Assembly (NCBI GenBank): GCA_945883545.1
Contig: CAMCXT010000021.1
Location: 1-53,452, forward strand
Direction of reading: 5' to 3'
DNA from: Chitinophaga pinensis
GTDB taxonomy: Bacteria > Bacteroidota > Bacteroidia > M30B66
Length of the DNA: 53,452 bases
Shown here: piece by piece, positions 24,545-32,877 of the stretch
How positions within the stretch are numbered: position 1 is the stretch's first letter
Layout: each line of letters begins with the position of its first letter
Notes under the pieces: model-generated
Told to the model about the DNA's origin: nothing
Seen by the model: only the letters and a program-made list of their open reading frames with translations
Database searches by the model: none
Position numbers and translations under genes: made by a program

Positions 24545-24546
24545 CT

Positions 24547-26205
24547 ATGCTTATGTTTCCAAAAGTAAATTTTAGTCAGACCTCAGCATTTGCGGCTTTA
24601 CAGTCACACTATCAGCAGGTTTCTAAACTTCATATGCGCGATTTGTTTAATCAGAATTCTGATCGTGCAGCTGCATTTTCGATTCGTTGGAATGATTTAC
24701 TTTTCGATTATTCTAAGAATCGAATCACTTCCGAAACCATGCAGAATTTGGTTGGCTTGGCGAAGGAATGTGGCTTGGAAGCAGCCATTGAAGCACAGTT
24801 TTCTGGCGAAGCAATCAATGCTACCGAAAACCGTGCAGTGTTGCATGCTGCGTTGAGAAACCGCAGTGGGAATCCCGTTTTGGTTCAGGGAAAAAATGTG
24901 ATGCCTGATGTGTTGGATGTATTGGATAGAATGGAGAAATTCGTTGGTGAAGTGCATGCTGGAGCTTGGAAAGGCTTCACAGGAAAACCAATCCAACATG
25001 TTGTGAATATTGGAATCGGTGGATCTGATTTAGGTCCGGTGATGGTTTGTGAAGCCTTGAAACCTTATTCAAACCGAAACATTCAGATGCATTTCGTTTC
25101 GAATGTGGATGGTTCACACATGGCTGAAACCCTTCGAAAAATTGATGCTGAAACAACGCTGTTCATCATTGCTTCTAAAACTTTCACCACGCAGGAAACC
25201 ATGGCAAATTCGCATTCTGCAAGGTCTTGGTTCTTACAAATCGCGAAAGATGAAGCATTCGTAGCCAAACATTTCGTCGCAGTTTCCACCAATGCATCAG
25301 CTGTTTCAGCGTTCGGAATCGATACAGGTAACATGTTTGGCTTTTGGGATTGGGTAGGAGGTAGGTATTCGCTTTGGAGCGCTATCGGTTTGCCTATCGC
25401 TTTGTCGGTTGGTTACAAGCATTTTATCGAATTGCTCGAAGGAGCCCACGAAATGGACAAACATTTCCGCACGGCTAAGTTCGAGGAGAATATTCCGGTA
25501 ATTATGGCCTTGCTAGGAATTTGGTATGTGAATTTCTTCGGAGCGGCATCACAAGCTATTTTACCTTACGACCAATATATGCATCGTTTTGCGGCGTATT
25601 TCCAACAAGGCGATATGGAAAGCAATGGTAAGACTGTAGATCGAAATGGAAATCCGGTGGACTACCAAACCGGTCCTGTAATTTGGGGAGAACCTGGCAC
25701 CAACGGACAACATGCATTTTACCAATTGATCCATCAAGGTTCGCAGTTAATTCCTGCTGATTTCATTGCACCAGCTTTGAGTCACAATAAATTGGGTGAT
25801 CACCATACTTTGTTGATGTCGAATTTCTTCGCTCAAACCGAGGCCTTGATGAATGGAAAATCGCGCACTGAGGTTGAAACTGAATTGGCTGCCCGTGGAT
25901 TTTCGGCTGAGGAAATAGCCTTTCATGCACCTTTTCGAGTTTTCGAAGGCAACAAGCCAACCAATAGTTTCTTGATGAAGCAGTTAACACCGTTCATGCT
26001 CGGTGCTTTGGTGGCAGCTTATGAGCAAAAAATCTTTGTACAAGGTGTGTTATGGAATGTGTATTCGTTTGATCAATGGGGCGTTGAGTTGGGCAAGCAG
26101 CTCGCTGGTAAAATTTTACCTGAACTACAAAATGATGCTGATGTTTCTAGTCATGATGGTTCAACCAATGCTTTGATCAATGCTTGGAAGGCTTGGCAAC
26201 AGTGA
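24547..26205 (+). CDS. pgi: glucose-6-phosphate isomerase
   Basis: A 552-residue isomerase interconverting glucose-6-phosphate and fructose-6-phosphate. Seen: [18 protein letters not shown] (sugar-phosphate binding), [49 protein letters not shown] (catalytic glutamate) and [11 protein letters not shown] (catalytic lysine). Length is right for the E. coli/eukaryotic type. ATGs at 24547 and 24553 are both possible. No separate promoter is evident in the 85 bp after fbaA, so expression probably depends on read-through past the hairpin at 24503-24544. Confidence 0.97.
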   Translation: MLMFPKVNFSQTSAFAALQSHYQQVSKLHMRDLFNQNSDRAAAFSIRWNDLLFDYSKNRITSETMQNLVGLAKECGLEAAIEAQFSGEAINATENRAVLHAALRNRSGNPVLVQGKNVMPDVLDVLDRMEKFVGEVHAGAWKGFTGKPIQHVVNIGIGGSDLGPVMVCEALKPYSNRNIQMHFVSNVDGSHMAETLRKIDAETTLFIIASKTFTTQETMANSHSARSWFLQIAKDEAFVAKHFVAVSTNASAVSAFGIDTGNMFGFWDWVGGRYSLWSAIGLPIALSVGYKHFIELLEGAHEMDKHFRTAKFEENIPVIMALLGIWYVNFFGAASQAILPYDQYMHRFAAYFQQGDMESNGKTVDRNGNPVDYQTGPVIWGEPGTNGQHAFYQLIHQGSQLIPADFIAPALSHNKLGDHHTLLMSNFFAQTEALMNGKSRTEVETELAARGFSAEEIAFHAPFRVFEGNKPTNSFLMKQLTPFMLGALVAAYEQKIFVQGVLWNVYSFDQWGVELGKQLAGKILPELQNDADVSSHDGSTNALINAWKAWQQ

Positions 26206-26217
26206 TAACCTTGTTGT

Positions 26218-26937
26218 TCATTTCAAATAGCCAATAATTTCTTTCACTATTAAACCGGTTAGAATGGCAATGCCAAAGCTCATCAGTGTTCCGATGAGAA
26301 TGTATTCTGTTAGCTTAATTTCTTTGGCTTCCTTTAGATCTCCAAATCGGAATACTGACTTAGCCGCGATTAAAAATCCGATTGCTTCCCAGTGATCTGT
26401 TATTATAAATATCAAAACGAAAAGGCGTTCGAGCATACCGATGTATTTCCCCGCGCCGGGCAATGAATCTTGATCGAATTTTTTCAGTAATTCGGTCCAA
26501 TGCTTTATTACCAATTGTATGATCAATCCACTTACGCTGGTAAGGAATACTACTGCAGTGGCATAAAGCCAAATCTTGATTTCTAGGGTGTTCGGATTGT
26601 TGGGTATCACATCTATAAGTGCTATCCGCCAAATTGCCCAAATACTAATCAGATGTAATGCTTGATCTAAGAAAAACCAGGTTTTTTCCGACTTTTCATT
26701 CTGTGCGTAAAGTTTCAGAATATCGATCAGCAAGTGGATCGCCATTAAGCACAAAACTGGAAGCCATGCACTGAGGTCTGCAATGAATGCAAAAGCAAGT
26801 AAGCCATGTATTGCTGCGTGCAAATAGAGTTTGGACGATTTGATTTTATGCTCAAACTTTTCGTTAACCCAGTTCAAAGGTTGCAAGAGGAAATCGCCAA
26901 TAAAGTGCGCTAGCAATAGTTTAATGAGGAGAATCAT
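26218..26937 (-). CDS. DUF3307 membrane protein
   Basis: A 239-residue integral membrane protein. The N-terminal LLAHFIGDFLLQP segment followed by KSSKLYLHAAIHG and MAIHLLIDILKLY matches DUF3307. Several hydrophobic segments are visible (about residues 45-75, 85-110, 120-145 and 175-235). Function is unknown. It overlaps the SatD-like gene by 4 nt and is the second gene of a two-gene operon. Its stop lies 12 nt from the pgi stop, and no terminator is visible between them. Confidence 0.82.
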   Translation of the reverse strand: MILLIKLLLAHFIGDFLLQPLNWVNEKFEHKIKSSKLYLHAAIHGLLAFAFIADLSAWLPVLCLMAIHLLIDILKLYAQNEKSEKTWFFLDQALHLISIWAIWRIALIDVIPNNPNTLEIKIWLYATAVVFLTSVSGLIIQLVIKHWTELLKKFDQDSLPGAGKYIGMLERLFVLIFIITDHWEAIGFLIAAKSVFRFGDLKEAKEIKLTEYILIGTLMSFGIAILTGLIVKEIIGYLK

Positions 26938-27581
26938 CGTGATACAGCCTTTTTAATTTTTCTGCTGAATAGTTGCTCCATTTCTTTAATTTCTTCGATA
27001 TGGGATCGGCTCCAGCGACCACTTACCGAGTTTTGGCGAATGCCGAGCATATGGCCAATTTCATTCTGTGTAGCTTCTGGATTGTTGAAAACCAAAGTTA
27101 TGAGTTGGGCAGATGAAACAGTCCATTCATCCATGAAAACTCCTGCAAGTTTTAGGATTAGGTTGATTTCTTCATCAATTTCCTTCCAAGGAGTTTGAAC
27201 AGCAAGATTCACTTTTTCCTTGCGAAGCTTCTCAAACTTTTCACCCGCATTAATAAATGCCGGTCCATTACTTTCTGAAATTCTGTTACTACTGTATGTT
27301 TTTTCGCCAATTCCTATCGATATGCGAACGTCAATGGGACTTTTCTTGGTACTGCTGTTTTCTGCCTCTACCGATTTTATTAAGGCCTTGATCATTAATG
27401 CTTTTTTTAGCGCTTCCTCAGGTTGGTCAATTTCCAATTGGAAAAAATCACCCCACATCAATTCCCAATTTTGAGGTGAATGCCCCCATTTTTCAAGTCT
27501 TTCCTTAAGCGGATTCATCCACCTTTCTGGATTAAGAATTTTTCTCGATGCGATTATGTCGCTTTTGATTACAGCTATCAT
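26934..27581 (-). CDS. SatD family protein with C-terminal helix-turn-helix
   Basis: A 215-residue protein. The N-terminus (MIAVIKSDIIASR), WGDFFQLE, RISIGIGEK and SNGPAFINAGE match the SatD family, whose molecular function is not established. Residues about 150-195 look like a helix-turn-helix (NPEATQNEIGHMLGIRQNSVSGRWSR). The middle part (DVRISIGIG) recalls nucleotide-cyclase-like sensory folds, but I cannot confirm this. It is co-transcribed with the DUF3307 gene. Three palindromes spaced 28 bp apart lie directly before its start codon, so self-regulation is a natural inference. Confidence 0.82.
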   Translation of the reverse strand: MIAVIKSDIIASRKILNPERWMNPLKERLEKWGHSPQNWELMWGDFFQLEIDQPEEALKKALMIKALIKSVEAENSSTKKSPIDVRISIGIGEKTYSSNRISESNGPAFINAGEKFEKLRKEKVNLAVQTPWKEIDEEINLILKLAGVFMDEWTVSSAQLITLVFNNPEATQNEIGHMLGIRQNSVSGRWSRSHIEEIKEMEQLFSRKIKKAVSR

Positions 27582-27589
27582 AGTGCAAT

Positions 27590-27665
27590 TATCGTTTAAT
27601 TATATGATATATCAAAATATCGTCCCTTTAAACGATATCTAATAATATCGTCTTTATGAACGATA
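27590..27665 (-). promoter_or_regulatory. array of three palindromic operators before the SatD-like gene
   Basis: Three sites of the form TATCGT-N8-ACGATA lie at 27590-27609 (one mismatch, ATGATA), 27618-27637 (perfect) and 27646-27665 (perfect). Each is 20 bp, and their starts are exactly 28 bp apart. On the minus strand a possible -33 TTTG (27616-27613) lies in the gap between sites 1 and 2, and a weak -7 overlaps site 1, so binding would cover the promoter. The likely ligand is the HTH of the SatD-like protein. Confidence 0.85.
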
Positions 27666-27786
27666 AAGTACAGGCTTTACTGTTTGCGCTCTGTACCGCA
27701 GAGAAAATCGTTTTCACTGAATTTTATTTTCATCTACAAGCAGCACTTCGTTTGCTTTGGAGTTAATTTGCCGTTCGATAAAGTAG

Positions 27787-29265
27787 ATGTTAGAAATATA
27801 TAAATCGCCCTACCGACTGCTTTTATTCGGTGGACTAGTAGCTTTCTTGATTACAGCTTATTTCAGTGATGGGTATTTCCATCCTGATGAGCATTTTCAA
27901 ATATTGGAATTTGCCAATTACAAGAGAGGAATTACGCCAGGCGATGCACTTCCATGGGAATTTGCTGATAAAATAAGGCCGTCATTGCAGCCCACTTTGG
28001 CTTTTATGGTGCTCGAAACTTTTCAGTTTATCGGGATAGAATCTCCTTTCATGCAAATATTCTTGCTACGATTGATCACTGCTTTTTTGGCTTGGTTGGT
28101 AATTACGAAGTTGAGTTTATTGGTGTTGGAGGAGTTCAGGTCAGAAATCACACGAAAAATATTTGTTGGATTCTCCCTTCTGCTGTGGTTTGTACCTTTT
28201 ATAAGTGTTCGATTTTCGTCGGAGAATTGTGCCTCAATTACTTTTTTTGCAGCACTTTATCTGATTGTTAAATATTTCAAGGACCATCAGAAGCAATCGA
28301 ACTTTCAGCTTGTTTTTGCAGGTGTATTGCTGGGACTTTCGTTCTTTTTCAGGTTTCAAATGGCATTTGCCTTCATGGGATTGGGGCTTTGGCTTTTGTT
28401 TGTCCAGAAGGCGAATGTGAAATCGATTTTGTGGATTGTGTTTCCAGCTTTGGCAGTAATGTTTGTTTGTGTAGGATTGGATTGGTCGTTTTACGGAGAG
28501 AAAGTACTCACTCCATTCAATTATTTTTATCAGAATTTAACCCTGAACAAAGCAGCCGAATTTGGAGAAACGCCTTGGTGGGATTACTTTAAACTCTTGA
28601 TTGAAAAGGGAATTCCTCCATTTAGCATCCTGTTGTTGGTGTTCCTTTTTTGGGGAGGTTTTCAGCAAAAAAAGAGTGTTTTTCTTTGGGTGTTCGTTCC
28701 GTTTTTACTTGGACATATGGCTGTTGGGCACAAGGAGCTCCGCTTTATGTTTCCCGTGGTGTTCGCATTTATATACTTGGTGGCGATTGGGATAGACTCC
28801 TTCTTAGTAAGATATCCATACAGGAAATCGTGGAATTGGGTAATCTATCCTGCTCTAGCAATCAATTTTCTAGCATTAACTGCTGAAGCAATTACACCGC
28901 AGCAAACGATCATCAATTACTATAAGTTTCTTTACAAGGAATCCAACAAAGGTCCATTGGTATTGATTTGCAAGAATGAAGACATCTACAATGTTGTAGG
29001 AAATCAAATCTACTTTTACAAAGCGCCACAGTTAAAAACGGTCATCTGTAAAGATGATGCAGATATTCAGCAGTATTTGGATACAAACAAACCACAAAGG
29101 CTATTTCTACTGGAATTGGATTTCACAGCAGATGTGAACTTCGAAAACTACAGCGACCAAAAGGTCTATTTCGCTTATCCTCAGTGGATGAAGGCACTAA
29201 ATTTTAATGATTGGATAATCCGTTCGAGGATATACACCATTCACGAATTAAAATCCAAGTCCTAA
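27787..29265 (+). CDS. GT22-like (Alg9/PIG-B type) membrane glycosyltransferase
   Basis: A 492-residue multi-spanning membrane protein. The first loop has YFHPDEHFQILEFA, and a later loop has MAVGHKELRFMFPVVFAF. These HPDE...Q and HKE-RF-FP motifs are the hallmarks of GT22 lipid-linked mannosyltransferases known mainly from eukaryotes. About ten hydrophobic segments and a soluble C-terminal part (about 400-492) are visible. It presumably transfers a sugar from a polyprenyl-phosphate donor on the outer side of the inner membrane; donor and acceptor are unknown. It is transcribed divergently from the SatD-like gene, 205 bp apart, and ends with a 4-nt overlap on the convergent rsmG. Confidence 0.8.
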   Translation: MLEIYKSPYRLLLFGGLVAFLITAYFSDGYFHPDEHFQILEFANYKRGITPGDALPWEFADKIRPSLQPTLAFMVLETFQFIGIESPFMQIFLLRLITAFLAWLVITKLSLLVLEEFRSEITRKIFVGFSLLLWFVPFISVRFSSENCASITFFAALYLIVKYFKDHQKQSNFQLVFAGVLLGLSFFFRFQMAFAFMGLGLWLLFVQKANVKSILWIVFPALAVMFVCVGLDWSFYGEKVLTPFNYFYQNLTLNKAAEFGETPWWDYFKLLIEKGIPPFSILLLVFLFWGGFQQKKSVFLWVFVPFLLGHMAVGHKELRFMFPVVFAFIYLVAIGIDSFLVRYPYRKSWNWVIYPALAINFLALTAEAITPQQTIINYYKFLYKESNKGPLVLICKNEDIYNVVGNQIYFYKAPQLKTVICKDDADIQQYLDTNKPQRLFLLELDFTADVNFENYSDQKVYFAYPQWMKALNFNDWIIRSRIYTIHELKSKS

Positions 29266-29888
29266 ACTGCGTAAATGATGCGTTTCGTTTCGAAGAAATC
29301 TTCCTTGAACCACTTTTGAAGCGGGATAATTTCGAATTTTCTACCTGAAACAGTTGCTTCTTCAACCAGATCTCCACCTTTTAGACAAATCCAACCATTG
29401 GTAAATTCGTTTTTACTTTGTTTGATGAACTTGCCTTTCGACCAATCGACCAATTCTTCTAATGGAGCAACTGCGCGTGAAACGATGAAATCGAATTTGT
29501 CGGTTACCCTTTCAACTCGTCCAGCATGCGTTTTTACATTGCTAAGTTCTAGTGTTTCGGCAGCTCCATTAACCACGGTAATTTTCTTGGCAATAGAATC
29601 GCACAGTAGAAATTCACATTCTGGAAAAATTATCGCCAGCGGAATTCCTGGAAATCCTCCACCGGTGCCAATGTCGAGAATGCGCGTGTCTGGAACAAAC
29701 TGAATAAATTTAGCAATAGCCAAACTGTGTAAAACATGCCGTAGATAAAGCTCAGAGATGTCTTTCCTAGAAATAACATTGATTTTCGAGTTCCAGTCCT
29801 CATAGATTTCCTGCAACTGAGAAAATTGTGCTTTTTGCTTCTCTGAAAGTTCAGGGAAATAGTGTAAAATCAATTCCATTCCTTCCAT
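29262..29888 (-). CDS. rsmG: 16S rRNA (guanine-527-N7)-methyltransferase
   Basis: A 208-residue SAM-dependent methyltransferase that modifies G527 of 16S rRNA. NVISRKDISELYLRHVLHSLA precedes the SAM motif ILDIGTGGGFPGIPLAI, followed by FLLCDSIAKKITVV and FDFIVSRAVAPLEELVDW, all typical of GidB/RsmG. Length is normal. It is the third gene of a minus-strand run after the GT2 and sigma-factor genes (38-nt gap). ATGs at 29888 and 29879 are both possible. Confidence 0.95.
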   Translation of the reverse strand: MEGMELILHYFPELSEKQKAQFSQLQEIYEDWNSKINVISRKDISELYLRHVLHSLAIAKFIQFVPDTRILDIGTGGGFPGIPLAIIFPECEFLLCDSIAKKITVVNGAAETLELSNVKTHAGRVERVTDKFDFIVSRAVAPLEELVDWSKGKFIKQSKNEFTNGWICLKGGDLVEEATVSGRKFEIIPLQKWFKEDFFETKRIIYAV

Positions 29889-29926
29889 GAAAAAGCCTCC
29901 AATTGGTATTAAAATAAGGTGATTGT

Positions 29927-30535
29927 TTAGATCCGCTCTTGTTGGTTGCGGATGATATTGTACAAAAATTCACGACTTCTGAAAAGTTGAGCCTTCACTG
30001 TACCGAGTGGAAGATCTAGTCGTTCTGCAATTTCTTCGTACGATAGTTCTTGAAAGTACCGAAGTTCAATGAGTGTTCTGTAGCGAGGTTTCAGTTTATC
30101 AACCAAAGAGCGCATCAGCACATTCTTTTGCTTACGAATCATGGTCTCTTCCGGATCTGGTGTTTCAGATCGAACATCCATCGTCATTTCGCTGCCTTCT
30201 CCATTGTTGAAGGTACGATCAAGCGATAGCGTAACTGTGCGCTTTTTACGGATAAAATCGATGCAATTGTTGGTTGCAATCCGGAATAACCAAGTACTGA
30301 AAGCGTAGTTCGGTGTGTACTGAGCAATATTTTTGAAAGCCTTTCCAAATGCTTCAATGGTGAGATCCTCTGCATCGTCCTTGTTGTTCACCATCTTCAA
30401 GAGAAGAAAATAAACGGACTCTTTGTAGCGATCAAGCAATTCTGCATACGCAGCCTGATCATGCTTTTCCACAGCACGGGTTACCAGTTGAATGTCATAC
30501 TGGGCTTTTGAGGAAAGATGTGATTCTACGTCCAT
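29927..30535 (-). CDS. ECF-type RNA polymerase sigma factor
   Basis: A 202-residue sigma factor. Region 2 spans about 30-95 (YAELLDRYKESVYFLLLKM, DAEDLTIEAFGKAFKNI, FSTWLFRIATNNCIDFIRKK). Region 4 spans about 140-195 (RYRTLIELRYFQELSYEEIAERL, GTVKAQLFRSREFL). No anti-sigma factor gene is adjacent. Its start codon lies inside the end of the GT2 gene (10-nt overlap), so it is translated from the same mRNA. Such constitutive-looking ECF sigmas near a GT2 gene recur in flavobacteria. Its regulon cannot be inferred here. Confidence 0.93.
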   Translation of the reverse strand: MDVESHLSSKAQYDIQLVTRAVEKHDQAAYAELLDRYKESVYFLLLKMVNNKDDAEDLTIEAFGKAFKNIAQYTPNYAFSTWLFRIATNNCIDFIRKKRTVTLSLDRTFNNGEGSEMTMDVRSETPDPEETMIRKQKNVLMRSLVDKLKPRYRTLIELRYFQELSYEEIAERLDLPLGTVKAQLFRSREFLYNIIRNQQERI

Positions 30536-31659
30536 CGTCTTTGCCTTACAAATATAGTGGAGAAGAAGTAAATCGGGAGTATGAAAAACCGTTGAATGAA
30601 TTCATAAAACGGAGCTTTCCAACCCAAATCTCGCTCATCCAATTTGATTGCGGCAGTGTGCAATATAATAATTTGAACCAATGCCCGTAAAAAATATCCG
30701 CCTATTAATATTAACACATTGTATTGCAAAACTAGACCTACAATAAACGCTACATGCATCAAGTACCAAGTGAGTGGGTAAAGGATAAGAAATGTTTTGT
30801 GAGAATCCTTGTAATGACGGGCTGTTGAGTGGTGTCTTTTTTTCTGAAGGAACCAAGATTTCCATGATTCTTTTGGCTCCGAAACGGTGAATGCACCCTT
30901 GTCGATGACCACCGAAACATTCTTGCTGGTCGACACTTCGTTAATAAACAGGTCATCATCGCCCGACCAAATGTGCATGTGAGAGGCAAATCCGCGCACA
31001 TTAAAGAACAATTTACGTTCGTACGACATGTTTCTTCCAACACCCATGTAAGTCTTTCCGGAGAGCGCGCGCGCCATATATTGTACCGCGATGAAAAATG
31101 CATCGAACCGAATAAATTGGTTGAGCATGCCCGGTTTTTTGGCGTATTTACCATATCCCAAAACGATTTCTTTTTCTTCACCATGACCATTTATCATGTG
31201 TGTGATCCAATCGGAACTGGTTGGGTAACAATCTGCATCTGTGAGCAACAAAGTTTCATAGCGCGCAGCCTTGATGCCAATGGTAAGAGCGAATTTCTTC
31301 CCGTGCTCACGGCCTTCAACTTCTTTAATTTCTCTAATATTCAGGTGTTTGTGTTCTTGCTGTAGCGCCTCTAATAAATCTTGACTTCCATCCCATGAAC
31401 AATCATTTACCACAATCACTTCATACTGTGGATATTCTTGTTGAAGCACCAACGGAAGGAAATTCTTAAGGTTTTCCTCTTCGTTTCGCGCACAAATCAC
31501 CACCGATACAGGCGGGTAGCTCACCGGGTGGGGTTTGAGTTTGTATATCGATACCTTGATAAAGGTAAATAGGTAATAGCCGAGTTGCATGACCAGCATT
31601 AGGCCAAACACCACCAAAATCGACAATTCCCAGCGTAAAGTAAAATCAGGCAACATCAT
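30526..31659 (-). CDS. family 2 glycosyltransferase, membrane-bound
   Basis: A 377-residue protein with an N-terminal membrane segment (about 10-35), a GT-A domain (SVVICARNEEENL, VIVVNDCSWDGS, LLTDADCYPTS with the DxD-type motif, WSGDDDLFINEV as acceptor/base motif) and two or three C-terminal membrane segments. These features match processive or lipid-linked GT2 enzymes. Donor and acceptor are unknown. It is the first gene of the GT2-sigma-rsmG run. Two adjacent ATGs (31659 and 31656) are equivalent. Confidence 0.9.
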   Translation of the reverse strand: MMLPDFTLRWELSILVVFGLMLVMQLGYYLFTFIKVSIYKLKPHPVSYPPVSVVICARNEEENLKNFLPLVLQQEYPQYEVIVVNDCSWDGSQDLLEALQQEHKHLNIREIKEVEGREHGKKFALTIGIKAARYETLLLTDADCYPTSSDWITHMINGHGEEKEIVLGYGKYAKKPGMLNQFIRFDAFFIAVQYMARALSGKTYMGVGRNMSYERKLFFNVRGFASHMHIWSGDDDLFINEVSTSKNVSVVIDKGAFTVSEPKESWKSWFLQKKRHHSTARHYKDSHKTFLILYPLTWYLMHVAFIVGLVLQYNVLILIGGYFLRALVQIIILHTAAIKLDERDLGWKAPFYEFIQRFFILPIYFFSTIFVRQRRWT

Positions 31660-31673
31660 CTTCTTGAAGCCTG

Positions 31674-31681
31674 CAAAAGTA
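31674..31681 (-). promoter_or_regulatory. -7 element of the GT2-sigma-rsmG operon
   Basis: The minus strand reads TACTTTTG, a perfect TAnnTTTG, 14 nt before the ATG. It lies 38 bp from the opposing tgt -7 element. Confidence 0.6.
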
Positions 31682-31718
31682 GAATGAATGATCGTTTAAA
31701 AACTGCATTTGATTCGGC

Positions 31719-31726
31719 TATCTTTG
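31719..31726 (+). promoter_or_regulatory. -7 element of the tgt operon
   Basis: TATCTTTG matches TAnnTTTG and ends 19 nt before the tgt ATG. TTTA at 31695-31698 is a possible -33 element (20-bp spacing). Confidence 0.6.
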
Positions 31727-31745
31727 CGCAACTTTTTAACAAAGT

Positions 31746-32876
31746 ATGCAATTTACTCTCGCAGCAACAGATAGCAAATCTTCGGCAAGGGCCGGTGAAC
31801 TCAAAACCGCGCACGGATCCATTCAAACGCCGATCTTTATGCCTGTTGGAACCGCAGGAACAGTAAAGGCTGTGCATCAACGCGAATTGAAAAACGACAT
31901 CAATGCCGACATCATTTTAGGAAATACCTATCATCTTTATTTACGGCCTGGTGTCGACACCTTGCAGAAAGTTGGAGGTTTGCATAAGTTCAATGGATGG
32001 GATCGCCCAATCCTTACCGATAGCGGTGGTTATCAGGTTTTTTCGCTTTCCGATCGTAGGAAGATTACCGAAAAAGGTGCTGTGTTTCAGTCGCATATCG
32101 ATGGCTCCAAGCATTTGTTTTCACCTGAAACGGTGATGGATATCCAACGAAAGATCGGAGCCGACATCATTATGGCATTTGATGAGTGCACGCCTTGGCC
32201 TTGCGATTTTACCTATGCACGTAAATCGATGGAAATGACCCATCGGTGGTTAGATCGATGTATTGCGCAATTGGAAATTTCGCCTGAGTTGTATGGATAT
32301 GAGCAGAATCTATTTCCCATTGTACAAGGCAGTACCAACGATGATTTGCGCAAAGAAAGTGCTGAGTATATTGCGTCTAGAAATCTTGCTGGGAATGCAA
32401 TTGGCGGATTATCAGTAGGTGAGCCAGCCGAAGACATGTACCGCATTGCCGATTTGGTGTGCAGAATTTTACCCCAAGACAAGCCTCGGTACTTGATGGG
32501 CGTGGGAACACCAGAGAATATCCTCGAAGGTATTGCGCTTGGTATCGACATGTTTGATTGTGTAATGCCAACCAGAAACGCGCGAAACGGAATGCTTTTC
32601 ACATCCGAAGGCATTATCAATATTCGTAACGAAAAATGGAAGAACGACTTTTCGCCTGTCGACCCCATGGCACATACTTATGTGGATGGCGATTATTCAA
32701 AGGCGTATCTTCGTCACCTGTTCATTGGAAGTGAATACCTTGCGGGGATGATTGCCTCTGTTCACAACTTGGGTTTTTATCTTTGGCTGGTGCGTGAAGC
32801 AAGAAAGCACATCATCCAAGGCGACTTTGCAAGTTGGAAAGAAGGCATGGTTAAGAAAGTAAAGCAGCGTCTCTGA
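31746..32876 (+). CDS. tgt: tRNA-guanine (queuine) transglycosylase
   Basis: A 376-residue base-exchange enzyme that inserts the queuosine precursor at G34 of GUN-anticodon tRNAs. Seen: GTAGTVKAVHQREL, ILGNTYHLYLRPG, LTDSGGYQVFSLSDRRKI, MAFDECTPW, FPIVQGSTNDDLR, NAIGGLSVGEP, YLMGVGTPENI and FDCVMPTRNARNG (nucleophile region). The usual zinc motif CxCxxC after the DP at residues 306-307 is absent (DPMAHTYVDGDYSKAYLRH), although the late histidine (SVHNLGFYL) is kept. It is followed after 1 nt by an LptF/LptG gene. Confidence 0.95.
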   Translation: MQFTLAATDSKSSARAGELKTAHGSIQTPIFMPVGTAGTVKAVHQRELKNDINADIILGNTYHLYLRPGVDTLQKVGGLHKFNGWDRPILTDSGGYQVFSLSDRRKITEKGAVFQSHIDGSKHLFSPETVMDIQRKIGADIIMAFDECTPWPCDFTYARKSMEMTHRWLDRCIAQLEISPELYGYEQNLFPIVQGSTNDDLRKESAEYIASRNLAGNAIGGLSVGEPAEDMYRIADLVCRILPQDKPRYLMGVGTPENILEGIALGIDMFDCVMPTRNARNGMLFTSEGIINIRNEKWKNDFSPVDPMAHTYVDGDYSKAYLRHLFIGSEYLAGMIASVHNLGFYLWLVREARKHIIQGDFASWKEGMVKKVKQRL

Positions 32877-32877
32877 A

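Noticed and set aside
27706..27725. A possible fourth SatD operator (AATCGTTTTC)
   Set aside because: It has only one imperfect half-site and no second half at the right spacing, although its offset (near 84-116 bp from the first site) looked suggestive.
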